In this document: positions 41,545-49,274 of the stretch, piece after piece
Layout: every line of letters begins with the position of its first letter
How positions within the stretch are numbered: position 1 is the first letter of the stretch
Assembly (NCBI GenBank): GCA_934500835.1
Contig: CAKSTR010000011.1
Location: forward strand, 62,001-126,000
Direction: 5' to 3'
DNA length: 64,000 nt
Source: an uncultured Paracoccaceae bacterium
Lineage (GTDB): Bacteria; Pseudomonadota; Alphaproteobacteria; Rhodobacterales; Rhodobacteraceae
Position numbers and translations under genes: made by a program
The notes under the pieces: model-generated
Databases searched by the model: none
Told to the model about the DNA's origin: nothing
The model's input: the letters and a program-made list of their open reading frames with translations, nothing else

Positions 41545-42498
41545 TCAGATCGTCGCATCAGCCTGTGCAAGCGTGGTGCGAACCCAGTTCCAGCTTTCCA
41601 AGATGCCCTCGGCAAGCCGAATCTTCGGTGTCCAACCTAGCTCGGTTCGAGCCCGTGTATTATCGAGTACTACCCGAGGTACATCAAAACTGCGTCCCGG
41701 TTTATAGGTCGGCATGACCGGATCACCGCCCGACGATTGTACAGCTTGGCTGATATATCGTACCACGTCTCTCACAGAAGTACCTGTCCCGAAACCAGCG
41801 TTGAAGCAGCCTGTAGCGTCGGAGCGTAGCGCCGCAACACACAGATCAGCGAGGTCGCGGACATGGATGAAATCGCGCACCACACTGCCATCCCCCCAGA
41901 TCTCTATCGGTTCGTTGCGGGCGATGCGCCATAGGTGGGTGCCGATGATGCCCTGAATCCCCGTATGTCCCTGACGCGGCCCGTACGGATTTGACGCTCG
42001 CAAGACTGTATACTGTAGCCCATGCAGGTGGTGTTCCATGTGCAGGTAATTCTCGATCGCCACCTTGACGATCCCGTAGGAGCTGATCGGCTGCAACGGA
42101 TGGCTCTCCGCCACCGGATCGGTGCGGGGAATGCCGTAAACCGTGCCGCCCGAAGACAGGTAGACCAGTTTGCGCAGCCCGGCGGCGCGCGCCGTCTCGA
42201 GAAGCCGTACCGTGGCCACCAGGTTGCCGGTGATGTCTGCCACCGGATCAAGGTTTGATGTCGCAGGCACTGTAGTGCTGACCAGGTGGACGACGGCATC
42301 CATCCTGTTCATTGCCTCGTAAAGCTGGGCTGTGTCGGAGAGGTCGCCCATTACGTATTCCACCCCCGGCAATGGCACGCGGAATGGCTCGGGCCGGCGG
42401 TCGTAGACGCGGATCCGAATCCCCGCGGCAAGCAGGCTGTCGGCGACATGCGACCCGATGAAGCCGCAACCACCGATCAAGAGAACATTCAAGGTCAT
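41545..42498 (-). CDS. NAD-dependent epimerase/dehydratase
   Basis: A 317-residue extended short-chain dehydrogenase of the UDP-glucose 4-epimerase type. The NAD-binding GGCGFIGSHVAD is at residues 9-20, and the catalytic Tyr/Lys pair is in SSYGIVKVAIENY near residue 143. It interconverts nucleotide sugars for polysaccharide synthesis. It is the first cargo gene and is transcribed toward the lysis genes, opposite to the other cargo genes. Only 79 bases separate it from the last lysis gene. Confidence 0.85.
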   Translation of the reverse strand: MTLNVLLIGGCGFIGSHVADSLLAAGIRIRVYDRRPEPFRVPLPGVEYVMGDLSDTAQLYEAMNRMDAVVHLVSTTVPATSNLDPVADITGNLVATVRLLETARAAGLRKLVYLSSGGTVYGIPRTDPVAESHPLQPISSYGIVKVAIENYLHMEHHLHGLQYTVLRASNPYGPRQGHTGIQGIIGTHLWRIARNEPIEIWGDGSVVRDFIHVRDLADLCVAALRSDATGCFNAGFGTGTSVRDVVRYISQAVQSSGGDPVMPTYKPGRSFDVPRVVLDNTRARTELGWTPKIRLAEGILESWNWVRTTLAQADATI

Positions 42499-42704
42499 CC
42501 TCCCTGTGGGGCAAAATATGCCGGGACCTAAACGAAGAGAGGCAAATCCGCAGGTTGCAGTTGCTGTTGTGGGAGCAAACTACAGCGAGCGGGTGAAATC
42601 AAGTAGACGTCCGCAAGAGAGGCGGCTATCAAACGGCGCATCGCGACAGGAAACTGGGGACTGGGCCTGCGAAAGCTTCGGTTACTGCCTACAAAATTGG
42701 GTTC

Positions 42705-43193
42705 ATGCTGATCATCACCACCAATGCCTTTGCCTCTGGTCTGGATGTTGGAACCGTTCTGCCTTGGGCCGGGCCAAAGATTCTTGTCATCCTGCCTGGA
42801 TCGGGACTTGCGCAACAGCAGATCCGGTGCCTTGAGGAGGAGTTCATCACCCTGGAATTCCTGCGCCCTCCGGAAGGCATCGTCGATATCATGGCGACGC
42901 TGGCACGTTGCCTGTTGTCACGGATGCGGGAGGCGGATTGGCCACTGCTATATCTCGATCGGCCCTTTGCTCCGCCGGAGATTGAGGCGCATCTGGAGGT
43001 TGTGCGCGAGGAACTGCACGACATCGCGTGGGAAGTTATGAACGATGGGCAGCTGGCGATGCTGAGAGCGGGAGAGATGGTCGCAACCAGCCCGCTGTTT
43101 CCCGAACTTCTGCGACTGGCGGGCGAGCGCGCGGTCGGGGATGTGCTATTCGCCGAACTGTTGCGCGACACTTTCGCTTGGAACTCCGAATGA
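42705..43193 (+). CDS. Hypothetical protein in polysaccharide cargo
   Basis: A 162-residue protein without a recognised domain. The N-terminus looks like a Rossmann-type strand-turn-helix (GPKILVILPGSGLAQQQIRC) and the rest is helical (ERAVGDVLFAELLRDTFAW). Its stop overlaps the ATG of the glycosyltransferase (ATGA), so the two are probably translated together. No clear ribosome binding site is visible. It could modify or regulate the partner enzyme. Confidence 0.6.
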   Translation: MLIITTNAFASGLDVGTVLPWAGPKILVILPGSGLAQQQIRCLEEEFITLEFLRPPEGIVDIMATLARCLLSRMREADWPLLYLDRPFAPPEIEAHLEVVREELHDIAWEVMNDGQLAMLRAGEMVATSPLFPELLRLAGERAVGDVLFAELLRDTFAWNSE

Positions 43194-45751
43194 CTGCTCT
43201 CGATTTGCTCTGGCAGCGGCACGCCGCGGCGGCCGGTGTTCTGCACGACCGTCCTGACTTCCGCTTCGATCCTACCCATTACGGCGCGCAGTGCCCCGAT
43301 CTGCCCGCCGATCCGGTCGGTCTGCGCCACAATTTTCAGACAGAGGGCGCGGCCGCGGGTCGGACGCCGACGCTCTATCTCCATATGCACAGGGACCGGC
43401 CAGACATCGATGCGGTGCTGGCCGATCTGGTAATCGACCAGCACCTCGCCGCCGCTATCCGCGATGGCGTGCCGGACGCCTGCCACTTAGCCTGCGAGTT
43501 GATCCATTTGGGCGCTCCGGTTGACGCCGCGGTGTCGGGTTTCTCGATGGCAGGCTACTTGGAGGCCCATCCCGACATCGCCCGCGCCGGGATGGACCCG
43601 CTTCTCCACTACCTGCTCTATGGCGTCGTCGAGAAGCGGCGTATCTTGGCCGACCTGCGCCAATCCCAGCACCACGGCCGCTGCCGTTATGTCGCCGGCC
43701 GCCCCACCTGCCTGATCGCAGTGCACGAGATGTCGCGCACCGGAGCGCCGATCGTCGGGCTCGACCTCGCGCGCGAGGCGGCACGCAGCCACAACGTGAT
43801 CGTTGCCGCGCTGCGCAGCGGCCCGCTAATGGACGCCTTCCGCGACAATTGCTGCGAGATGGTTGTCACCGACCAGCCCTTGCGCGACTTCCCGTTCTAC
43901 GCCGGCGAGATATTTCGAAGGATCGACTTCGCCATCACCAATTCGGTTGAGACCTTTCCGTTCGTCCCGCTGCTGGTGGCTCGGGAGATCCCCTTCGCGG
44001 CCTATGTCCACGAGTATGCCGACTACACCTTCCCGGCCTACAAGTCGACATTCACCGGGTTGTTCGCCGACCTGCTGGTATTCTCCTCGGAACATGTGCG
44101 CGACAGCTGGACCGGGCGGCTAAAGGACATCGAGTTTGACACCGCTCGCGACGCCGCGATCGTGCCGCAACGCGACTTCGCGGTAGGGAAAACCGATGCA
44201 GCGGGCTTCTCCGGGGCACGGACACGGCTGTCCGATCTAGTCGGGCGCGACCTGACGAGGGCGCGACTGATCTGCGGCGCGGGCCATCTGCAATGGCGTA
44301 AAGGCGCTGATATCTTCGCTATGACCGCACAGATCTGCCGCCGCCGCGATCCCGGCACGGTTTTCCTGTGGATCGGTGACGGGCTGAACCCCGAGGATAC
44401 CGGCTTTGGCGTCTGGATGGATTATCATCTGAGGCAAATCGGCGCCGGGGGGGTGGACAGCAACCTGATCTTCCTGCCCGCGGGGCCGGCCTATCCCGAC
44501 GTGCTGGCGGCGTCGGACGCGATGTTCGTGTCCTCGCGCCTTGATCCCTTGCCCAATGTGGTATTCGACGCGCTGGAGGCGGGCTGCCGGATCGTGCAGT
44601 TTGAGGGCGCCTCGGGCTTTGGGGACAGTGTTTACCGCGGCTCGGAGCATTTCGTCTCTGTCGGCTACGGTGACCCCGAGGCGGCAGCGACGGCGCTTCT
44701 GACGCTACCGCGCAAGGTGCCGGCGGAGGCAACCTCCGCCCGTCCGCCACGGCCCAGGCTGTTTGCCCGCCTGCGCGAGGCACTGTTCCGCCGGCTCGAC
44801 GACCAGCGCCATTTCGTGATCGGAGAATCGCAGATCGACGTGCCGATGCTATTCAGCTCGGACGAGGAGGACCGCCCACTCCGTATTCTTGAGCGGGAAA
44901 AAGCCCTGCGCTATCGCCGCCGGCTGGTCTGGCGCGACCTCGACGACGTGGAAGAGGCCCTGGCCACGTCGGACAACTGGGTCCACCGCAACATCCGTCT
45001 CGCCCCATATGCCGAGATTCCGGTTTCCGCCGCGAAGGTAGCGGATTTCTCGATGCACATCCACGCGTTCTATACCGACGACTTGCTCGACGATCTGCGC
45101 GGCCACTGCGCCTACCATTTGGCCCGCCGCATCCTCGTGACGACCGACACGCCGAAAAAGGCCGATGAGATCCATAAGATCCTGGCAATTGAGGGCCTGG
45201 AGCCCGAGGTGGTGCTGGTCCCCAACCGCGGCCGCGACATCCTGCCCTTCATGGAGCTGTTTCAGCCGGGGGGGGCCGCTGGCGAAGACGAGATATGGTG
45301 TCACCTGCACCAGAAGAAGTCCGTCGGCACCACCGGGGCGGGCAACATCTGGCGCCGGTTCCTGATGCGCATCCTACTAGGCACCGACAGTGCGGTCTCG
45401 GACGCGGTGACCCTGCTGGCCGACCCAGCTACGGGCTTCGTGGCGCCCTTCGATCCCTATCGCGTCCCCTGGAACGCCTCGCGCGCGCTGCTGCCAAAGT
45501 TCGCCGCGCGCCTGCCGGGACCGATGCCGGACAACCCGCTGCTCTTCCCGGTCGGCAACATGTTCTGGACCCGGCGCTCGGTGGTGCTGGCTATGAATGT
45601 GATATTCGGTCAAAACTATCCTTGGCCAAACGAGCCGATCGCTAATGACGGGACTGAGTTCCACCTCATTGAGCGGCTCTGGCCCGCAGTGACTACTCAT
45701 CTGGGGTTGGAGTCAGTCTTCGTGCACAAGCTCGACCAGAGGAGAGCATGA
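43190..45751 (+). CDS. Glycosyltransferase with RgpF domain
   Basis: An 853-residue fusion. The N-terminus carries two copies of a motif frequent in surface-polysaccharide glycosyltransferases (FDPTHYGAQCPDL and GYLEAHPDIARAGMDPLLHY). Residues about 165-540 form a GT4-like transferase (CLIAVHEMSRTGAPIVGLDL, with the nucleotide-sugar site near YPDVLAASDAMFVSSRLDP). Residues about 620-850 are a rhamnan-synthesis RgpF domain (MHIHAFYTDDLLDDL, VPNRGRDILPFMELF, HLHQKKS). It probably extends a rhamnose-containing O-antigen or capsule. It is in the cargo block of the prophage. Confidence 0.8.
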   Translation: MTALDLLWQRHAAAAGVLHDRPDFRFDPTHYGAQCPDLPADPVGLRHNFQTEGAAAGRTPTLYLHMHRDRPDIDAVLADLVIDQHLAAAIRDGVPDACHLACELIHLGAPVDAAVSGFSMAGYLEAHPDIARAGMDPLLHYLLYGVVEKRRILADLRQSQHHGRCRYVAGRPTCLIAVHEMSRTGAPIVGLDLAREAARSHNVIVAALRSGPLMDAFRDNCCEMVVTDQPLRDFPFYAGEIFRRIDFAITNSVETFPFVPLLVAREIPFAAYVHEYADYTFPAYKSTFTGLFADLLVFSSEHVRDSWTGRLKDIEFDTARDAAIVPQRDFAVGKTDAAGFSGARTRLSDLVGRDLTRARLICGAGHLQWRKGADIFAMTAQICRRRDPGTVFLWIGDGLNPEDTGFGVWMDYHLRQIGAGGVDSNLIFLPAGPAYPDVLAASDAMFVSSRLDPLPNVVFDALEAGCRIVQFEGASGFGDSVYRGSEHFVSVGYGDPEAAATALLTLPRKVPAEATSARPPRPRLFARLREALFRRLDDQRHFVIGESQIDVPMLFSSDEEDRPLRILEREKALRYRRRLVWRDLDDVEEALATSDNWVHRNIRLAPYAEIPVSAAKVADFSMHIHAFYTDDLLDDLRGHCAYHLARRILVTTDTPKKADEIHKILAIEGLEPEVVLVPNRGRDILPFMELFQPGGAAGEDEIWCHLHQKKSVGTTGAGNIWRRFLMRILLGTDSAVSDAVTLLADPATGFVAPFDPYRVPWNASRALLPKFAARLPGPMPDNPLLFPVGNMFWTRRSVVLAMNVIFGQNYPWPNEPIANDGTEFHLIERLWPAVTTHLGLESVFVHKLDQRRA

Positions 45752-46756
45752 GTGCGGAACATCATTTTTCATGTCGGGATGGGGAAAACCGGATCGACCA
45801 CCATCCAGAATGCTCTGGCGGCCAACACATCCGCCTTGGCGACGGCGCGGCAACTCTATCTCGGTTGCTGGATGGATGCGGTGCATCCAGACTTCGACGG
45901 CTTCTCTGGATTCCAGAAATTCCTGCGGCAATCGCCCGATGCGCTTGTCTCTAGCGCGCATGCGCTGCTGGCCGCCGTGCAAGCCCGCGGCGACGAAACC
46001 GGCGCACATACCTTCATCTTATCCAATGAGCAGTATCTGGAGAACATTCCCGTCCTATCGGACTTCTTCCGCATCATCGCGGCCCATGCCGCGCTGAAGA
46101 TCGTCATCTTCGTCCGGCCGCCCGCAACCTGGCTGCCGTCGGCATATACGCAATGGGGGATCGTTCACAAAACCAATCCCGGTGCGGTGCAGCCTTTCGG
46201 GGTGAAGGCCCGGCAGTTGATGCGCCAATACGACTTTATCCGGGAATGGCGAGAGACGCTGGGCGGGGCCGTCAATGTCATCCCCTTTGAGGAGGCCGTC
46301 GACACCTCCCGGGAGTTCGCCAATTTCTTGGGAGTCGAGATGCAGTCGGAGACGGCGCGGCACCAGACGCGACCCGCCCCCGCGGAAATCCTGCTGCGGG
46401 CAGCCTGCAACAACGCCCGCCCGAGGATGGTGTTGCCCGATGCCTTCAACCGGCTGCGGCAGCACATTCCGGCCGGTACGCCCTCGGGGTTGGCCGCGAA
46501 ATTCGCCCATGTCTTCCGATACGAGGAGATTCCGCAGATTCTCGCTGAGAACATGGAAACGCTGTCCTACCTCGAACGCGAATTCGGCATGGACATGCAG
46601 CGGAGCGGCCACCCGCCCGCCCCCTCGTTCGACCCCCCGGCTCTGGTGGACGAGTTGCTGGGTAGCATGCTGGATCTGTTGTTCAGTCAGGCATATCAGA
46701 TCGAACAGTTGACAGCGCGTCTCGACACCCTGGAAAAGACCGGGTCAACCTCCTAG
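45752..46756 (+). CDS. Sulfotransferase-like protein
   Basis: A 334-residue protein with the P-loop HVGMGKTGSTTIQNAL at residues 7-22, as in PAPS-dependent sulfotransferases, and the conserved VIFVRPPATWLPSAY near residue 120, which resembles the 3'-phosphate-binding region. It would transfer sulfate to a sugar. The GTG start at 45752 is preceded by GAGGAGAG seven bases away. It ends with a coiled segment. The glycosyltransferase stop is only a few bases upstream. Confidence 0.7.
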   Translation: MRNIIFHVGMGKTGSTTIQNALAANTSALATARQLYLGCWMDAVHPDFDGFSGFQKFLRQSPDALVSSAHALLAAVQARGDETGAHTFILSNEQYLENIPVLSDFFRIIAAHAALKIVIFVRPPATWLPSAYTQWGIVHKTNPGAVQPFGVKARQLMRQYDFIREWRETLGGAVNVIPFEEAVDTSREFANFLGVEMQSETARHQTRPAPAEILLRAACNNARPRMVLPDAFNRLRQHIPAGTPSGLAAKFAHVFRYEEIPQILAENMETLSYLEREFGMDMQRSGHPPAPSFDPPALVDELLGSMLDLLFSQAYQIEQLTARLDTLEKTGSTS

Positions 46757-46770
46757 GTACAAGGTAGCCC

Positions 46771-48942
46771 ATGGTTTTGCGCAAGCCCACTTCCCACAAG
46801 AAAACGCACGCTCCCCGCATCGCGCTCGTCGTGCTGGGCATGCACCGCTCGGGCACCTCGGCCCTGGCCGGGGTCCTGGGCCATATGGGCGCCGACCTGC
46901 CCAAGGATCTGATGGCGCCATCGGCCATGAATGAGAAGGGATTTTTTGAATCCAATCGCGTCACCGCGTTGAACGAGGCATTGCTCGACTCGGCCGGTTT
47001 CCGTTGGTACAGTTTGCCTCGATTTCCGCAGGAATGGTATGATTCTCCGAAGGCGGGGGAATTAATGGCGCGAGCGGTAGCGGAAATAGCCAGAGAATAT
47101 GAGGATTCACATCTTTTCGTTCTCAAGGACCCGCGGGTCTGCCGACTGGTGCCGTTCTGGGATAGAGTGCTCCGAACAGCTGGATGCCAACCCGCCTATG
47201 TTTGTACTTGGCGTTATCCGCTAGATACAGCATCTTCTCTGAATCATTGGGCGAACTACGAACAAAGTTATGGCCTTTTGCTGTGGTTGCGCCACGTGCT
47301 CGATGCCGAGGCCGGATCGCGCGGGCTACTGCGCGTCTTCACCTCTTATGAGAGACTATTGCGCGACTGGCACCGTGAGGTTGTGCGGATCGGAAATGGG
47401 CTCAGTTTGGTTTGGCCTCGAAGCCCGGCGCGAGTGGCAGGTGAAGTGGAGGCCTTCCTCAGCCGCGACTTGCAGCACTTTGCCCGCAGGGGCGAAATAC
47501 TGTCGGCTGACGCGGAATTACCCGAATGGATTGGGCAGGTGCTGGAAATCCTCGAGCGGTGGAGCGAAAGTGGCGAGCAAACCGCTGATCACACGATGCT
47601 GGATCGTATCCGTACCGCACTCGACCGTGCAGAGCCAACTTTTGCCGGTCTAGTCCAACGCTCCCAACTATTGCACTTGGAGCAACGGGAAGCTCAAAAG
47701 CAGCTTGCGGAGCTGACGACAGCGCTTGATCAGGCTCGCAGTGCCGGCGCCGCGCAGGCGTCAGAACTGACGGCGGCACTGGAAGAAGTGCGTTCCGAGG
47801 TCGCCCGGCTGCAGGCTGCCCAAGCCAGCACGCAGCAAGCCAAGGTGGCTGCGGAGAACCGCATCGCGGAGCTGACGACAGCGCTTGATCAGGCTCGCAG
47901 TGCCGGCGCCGCGCAGGCGTCAGAACTGACGGCGGCACTGGAAGAAGTGCGTTCCGAGGTCGCCCGGCTGCAGGCTGCCCAAGCCAGCACGCAGCAAGCC
48001 AAGGTGGCTGCGGAGAACCGCATCGCGGAGCTGACGACAGCGCTTGATCAGGCTCGCAGTGCGGGCGACGCGCAGGCGGCAGAACTGACGGCGGCATTTG
48101 ATGAAGCGAGTGCCCGCATTGAGCAACTAGTTGCCGAGAGGGATGACGCGCGTGAGGGTGTCGATTTACTGCGTAGCGAGTTGGCACAGCGCAAGCAGGA
48201 ACTAGATGATCTCTATCACCAGAGCGCCGAAGATGCTGGTCAGCTCAAGGAATTGTCTCAATTGCTTGAGGATGCCAGACGCGAGAATGAGACCATTAGC
48301 AGATACCGGACACGGGACCGGCGTCATTTAGATGATATGGTCCGACGGGTCTCCGCTCAGATGCGGAATAGCTTGGACGTCCGCCTTGGAGAGTGCCTCG
48401 CGCCGGCAGATGCAGCCAAGGAGCATGCCGCTGTTCTTGCCAGCTATGCGCGAAGGCAAGCGGAACTAGAGCTTGATCTGGCGCACAGCAAGGGTGAGAT
48501 CGAGCGCCTACAGGTTTTGTTGGACAACAATACCGGCGAGCATGCGCAGATCGTAGCGGAACTAGAGCGCGCTTTAGCGGCTGGCGTCGAAGATCACCAA
48601 GAGAGAACCAATAAGGCAATCGAGGAGTTGCAACGCGTCCGTATTAAGCTTGATGACGAGCGCAACCAGCGAAGAGCGCTAGTCAGCGACATGACTGGAA
48701 TAGGTGAAATACTTCGCCGGTTTGAATTGGCTGGGGGAAATGAATTTGTGAAAGCTCCGGAATTGGAGCAACGGTTGGCTGCGCTGTTTGCTCGGTCAGT
48801 TCAAGACCAGAATGAAAAGATGCATAGAATTTCTGAGTTGGAAGAGCACATCATGGCGCTGCGGAATAGCACGTCTTGGCGCATTACAGGTCCGTTGCGG
48901 TTTCTGTCTTTATTCGTGAAAAGGTTAGGCACGCGCTTGTGA
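46771..48942 (+). CDS. Sulfotransferase-like protein with long repetitive coiled coil
   Basis: A 723-residue protein. Residues about 15-260 are a sulfotransferase-type P-loop domain (VVLGMHRSGTSALAGVLGHM, then FVLKDPRVCRLVPFW). Residues about 300-700 are continuous coiled coil, containing two and a half copies of a 53-residue repeat (ELTTALDQARSAGAAQASEL and onward) encoded by 159-bp tandem repeats. The coiled coil ends with SWRITGPLRF, a motif found before glycosyltransferase domains in O-antigen synthesis proteins. Codon and base composition after about 47.0 kb are visibly richer in A/T than the rest of the window. Confidence 0.75.
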   Translation: MVLRKPTSHKKTHAPRIALVVLGMHRSGTSALAGVLGHMGADLPKDLMAPSAMNEKGFFESNRVTALNEALLDSAGFRWYSLPRFPQEWYDSPKAGELMARAVAEIAREYEDSHLFVLKDPRVCRLVPFWDRVLRTAGCQPAYVCTWRYPLDTASSLNHWANYEQSYGLLLWLRHVLDAEAGSRGLLRVFTSYERLLRDWHREVVRIGNGLSLVWPRSPARVAGEVEAFLSRDLQHFARRGEILSADAELPEWIGQVLEILERWSESGEQTADHTMLDRIRTALDRAEPTFAGLVQRSQLLHLEQREAQKQLAELTTALDQARSAGAAQASELTAALEEVRSEVARLQAAQASTQQAKVAAENRIAELTTALDQARSAGAAQASELTAALEEVRSEVARLQAAQASTQQAKVAAENRIAELTTALDQARSAGDAQAAELTAAFDEASARIEQLVAERDDAREGVDLLRSELAQRKQELDDLYHQSAEDAGQLKELSQLLEDARRENETISRYRTRDRRHLDDMVRRVSAQMRNSLDVRLGECLAPADAAKEHAAVLASYARRQAELELDLAHSKGEIERLQVLLDNNTGEHAQIVAELERALAAGVEDHQERTNKAIEELQRVRIKLDDERNQRRALVSDMTGIGEILRRFELAGGNEFVKAPELEQRLAALFARSVQDQNEKMHRISELEEHIMALRNSTSWRITGPLRFLSLFVKRLGTRL
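47707..48099 (+). repeat. 159-bp tandem repeat inside a coding region
   Basis: Units start at 47707, 47866 and 48025. The first two are almost identical over their whole 159 bp; the third matches for about 75 bp and then diverges. The period is a multiple of three, so copy-number changes keep the frame and change only the coiled-coil length by 53 residues. Confidence 0.9.
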
Positions 48943-49100
48943 CCTACAAGTGCCCTTGAGCCTTATGATGGCTCTGGACCTTGAGGGGCATCGCGTCGGT
49001 CGTGGAGACAGTTGATCACTCCGCGCCATGGCGATGCCGCTCAAGTGCACGTCCGCAAGAGGAATGTCGGCTCTGGATGGTGGGGGGAGAAGCCAGAACG

Positions 49101-49114
49101 CCCCCTCGCCACCA
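49101..49114 (+). repeat. attR core within a 332-base intergenic region
   Basis: CCCCCTCGCCACCA, identical to the end of the tRNA at 5010-5023. It lies in the gap 48943-49274 between the last cargo gene and the CocE gene. Bases before it are the phage end and would join attL in the excised circle; bases after it (TCTTCCCTCTCG) are the original sequence downstream of the tRNA. I see no gene or other element in this gap. Confidence 0.7.
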
Positions 49115-49274
49115 TCTTCCCTCTCGTGGCAGGTCTGTTCCTGACCTGACGGCCAATTCTCCCGGCGGCATGCAACCTGCCTTCGCCGGCGGATTGCCCT
49201 TGTCCTTCCCGGTTGCGCTTTCCATTATCCCGGCGAACCGGCGCCAAGCCGGGCAGGCAGGAAGGTATGCGCCG

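Larger units (their letters stand above)
5010..49114. mobile_element. Integrated siphovirus-type prophage with surface-polysaccharide cargo
   Basis: About 44.1 kb between identical 14-bp direct repeats, with a serine recombinase at the left end. It contains a leftward early operon, regulatory switch, replication genes, lambda-like packaging genes, capsid, non-contractile tail, lysis genes and, at the right end, a cargo block for polysaccharide modification. All structural modules of a long-tailed phage are present. The one visible defect is a shortened homopolymer in the tail-chaperone frameshift site. The right boundary rests on the short repeat and on the change from phage-type cargo to ordinary chromosomal genes after 49.1 kb. 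Confidence 0.85.

Noticed and set aside
47707..48099. CRISPR array
   Set aside because: The repeats are 159 bp, directly adjacent and in frame inside a coiled-coil gene, with no spacers. No CRISPR-like short repeats or cas genes were seen anywhere in the window.
41545..48942. Cargo genes as ordinary host chromosome to the right of the prophage
   Set aside because: Considered because the lysis genes end at 41465, but the tRNA-end repeat at 49101, and the match between the recombinase frame and sequence just left of it, place the boundary after the cargo.
48981..49274. N-terminal extension of the CocE hydrolase
   Set aside because: The extra 98 residues are not protein-like and cross the attR core. 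The ATG at 49275 has a ribosome site and fits the family start.
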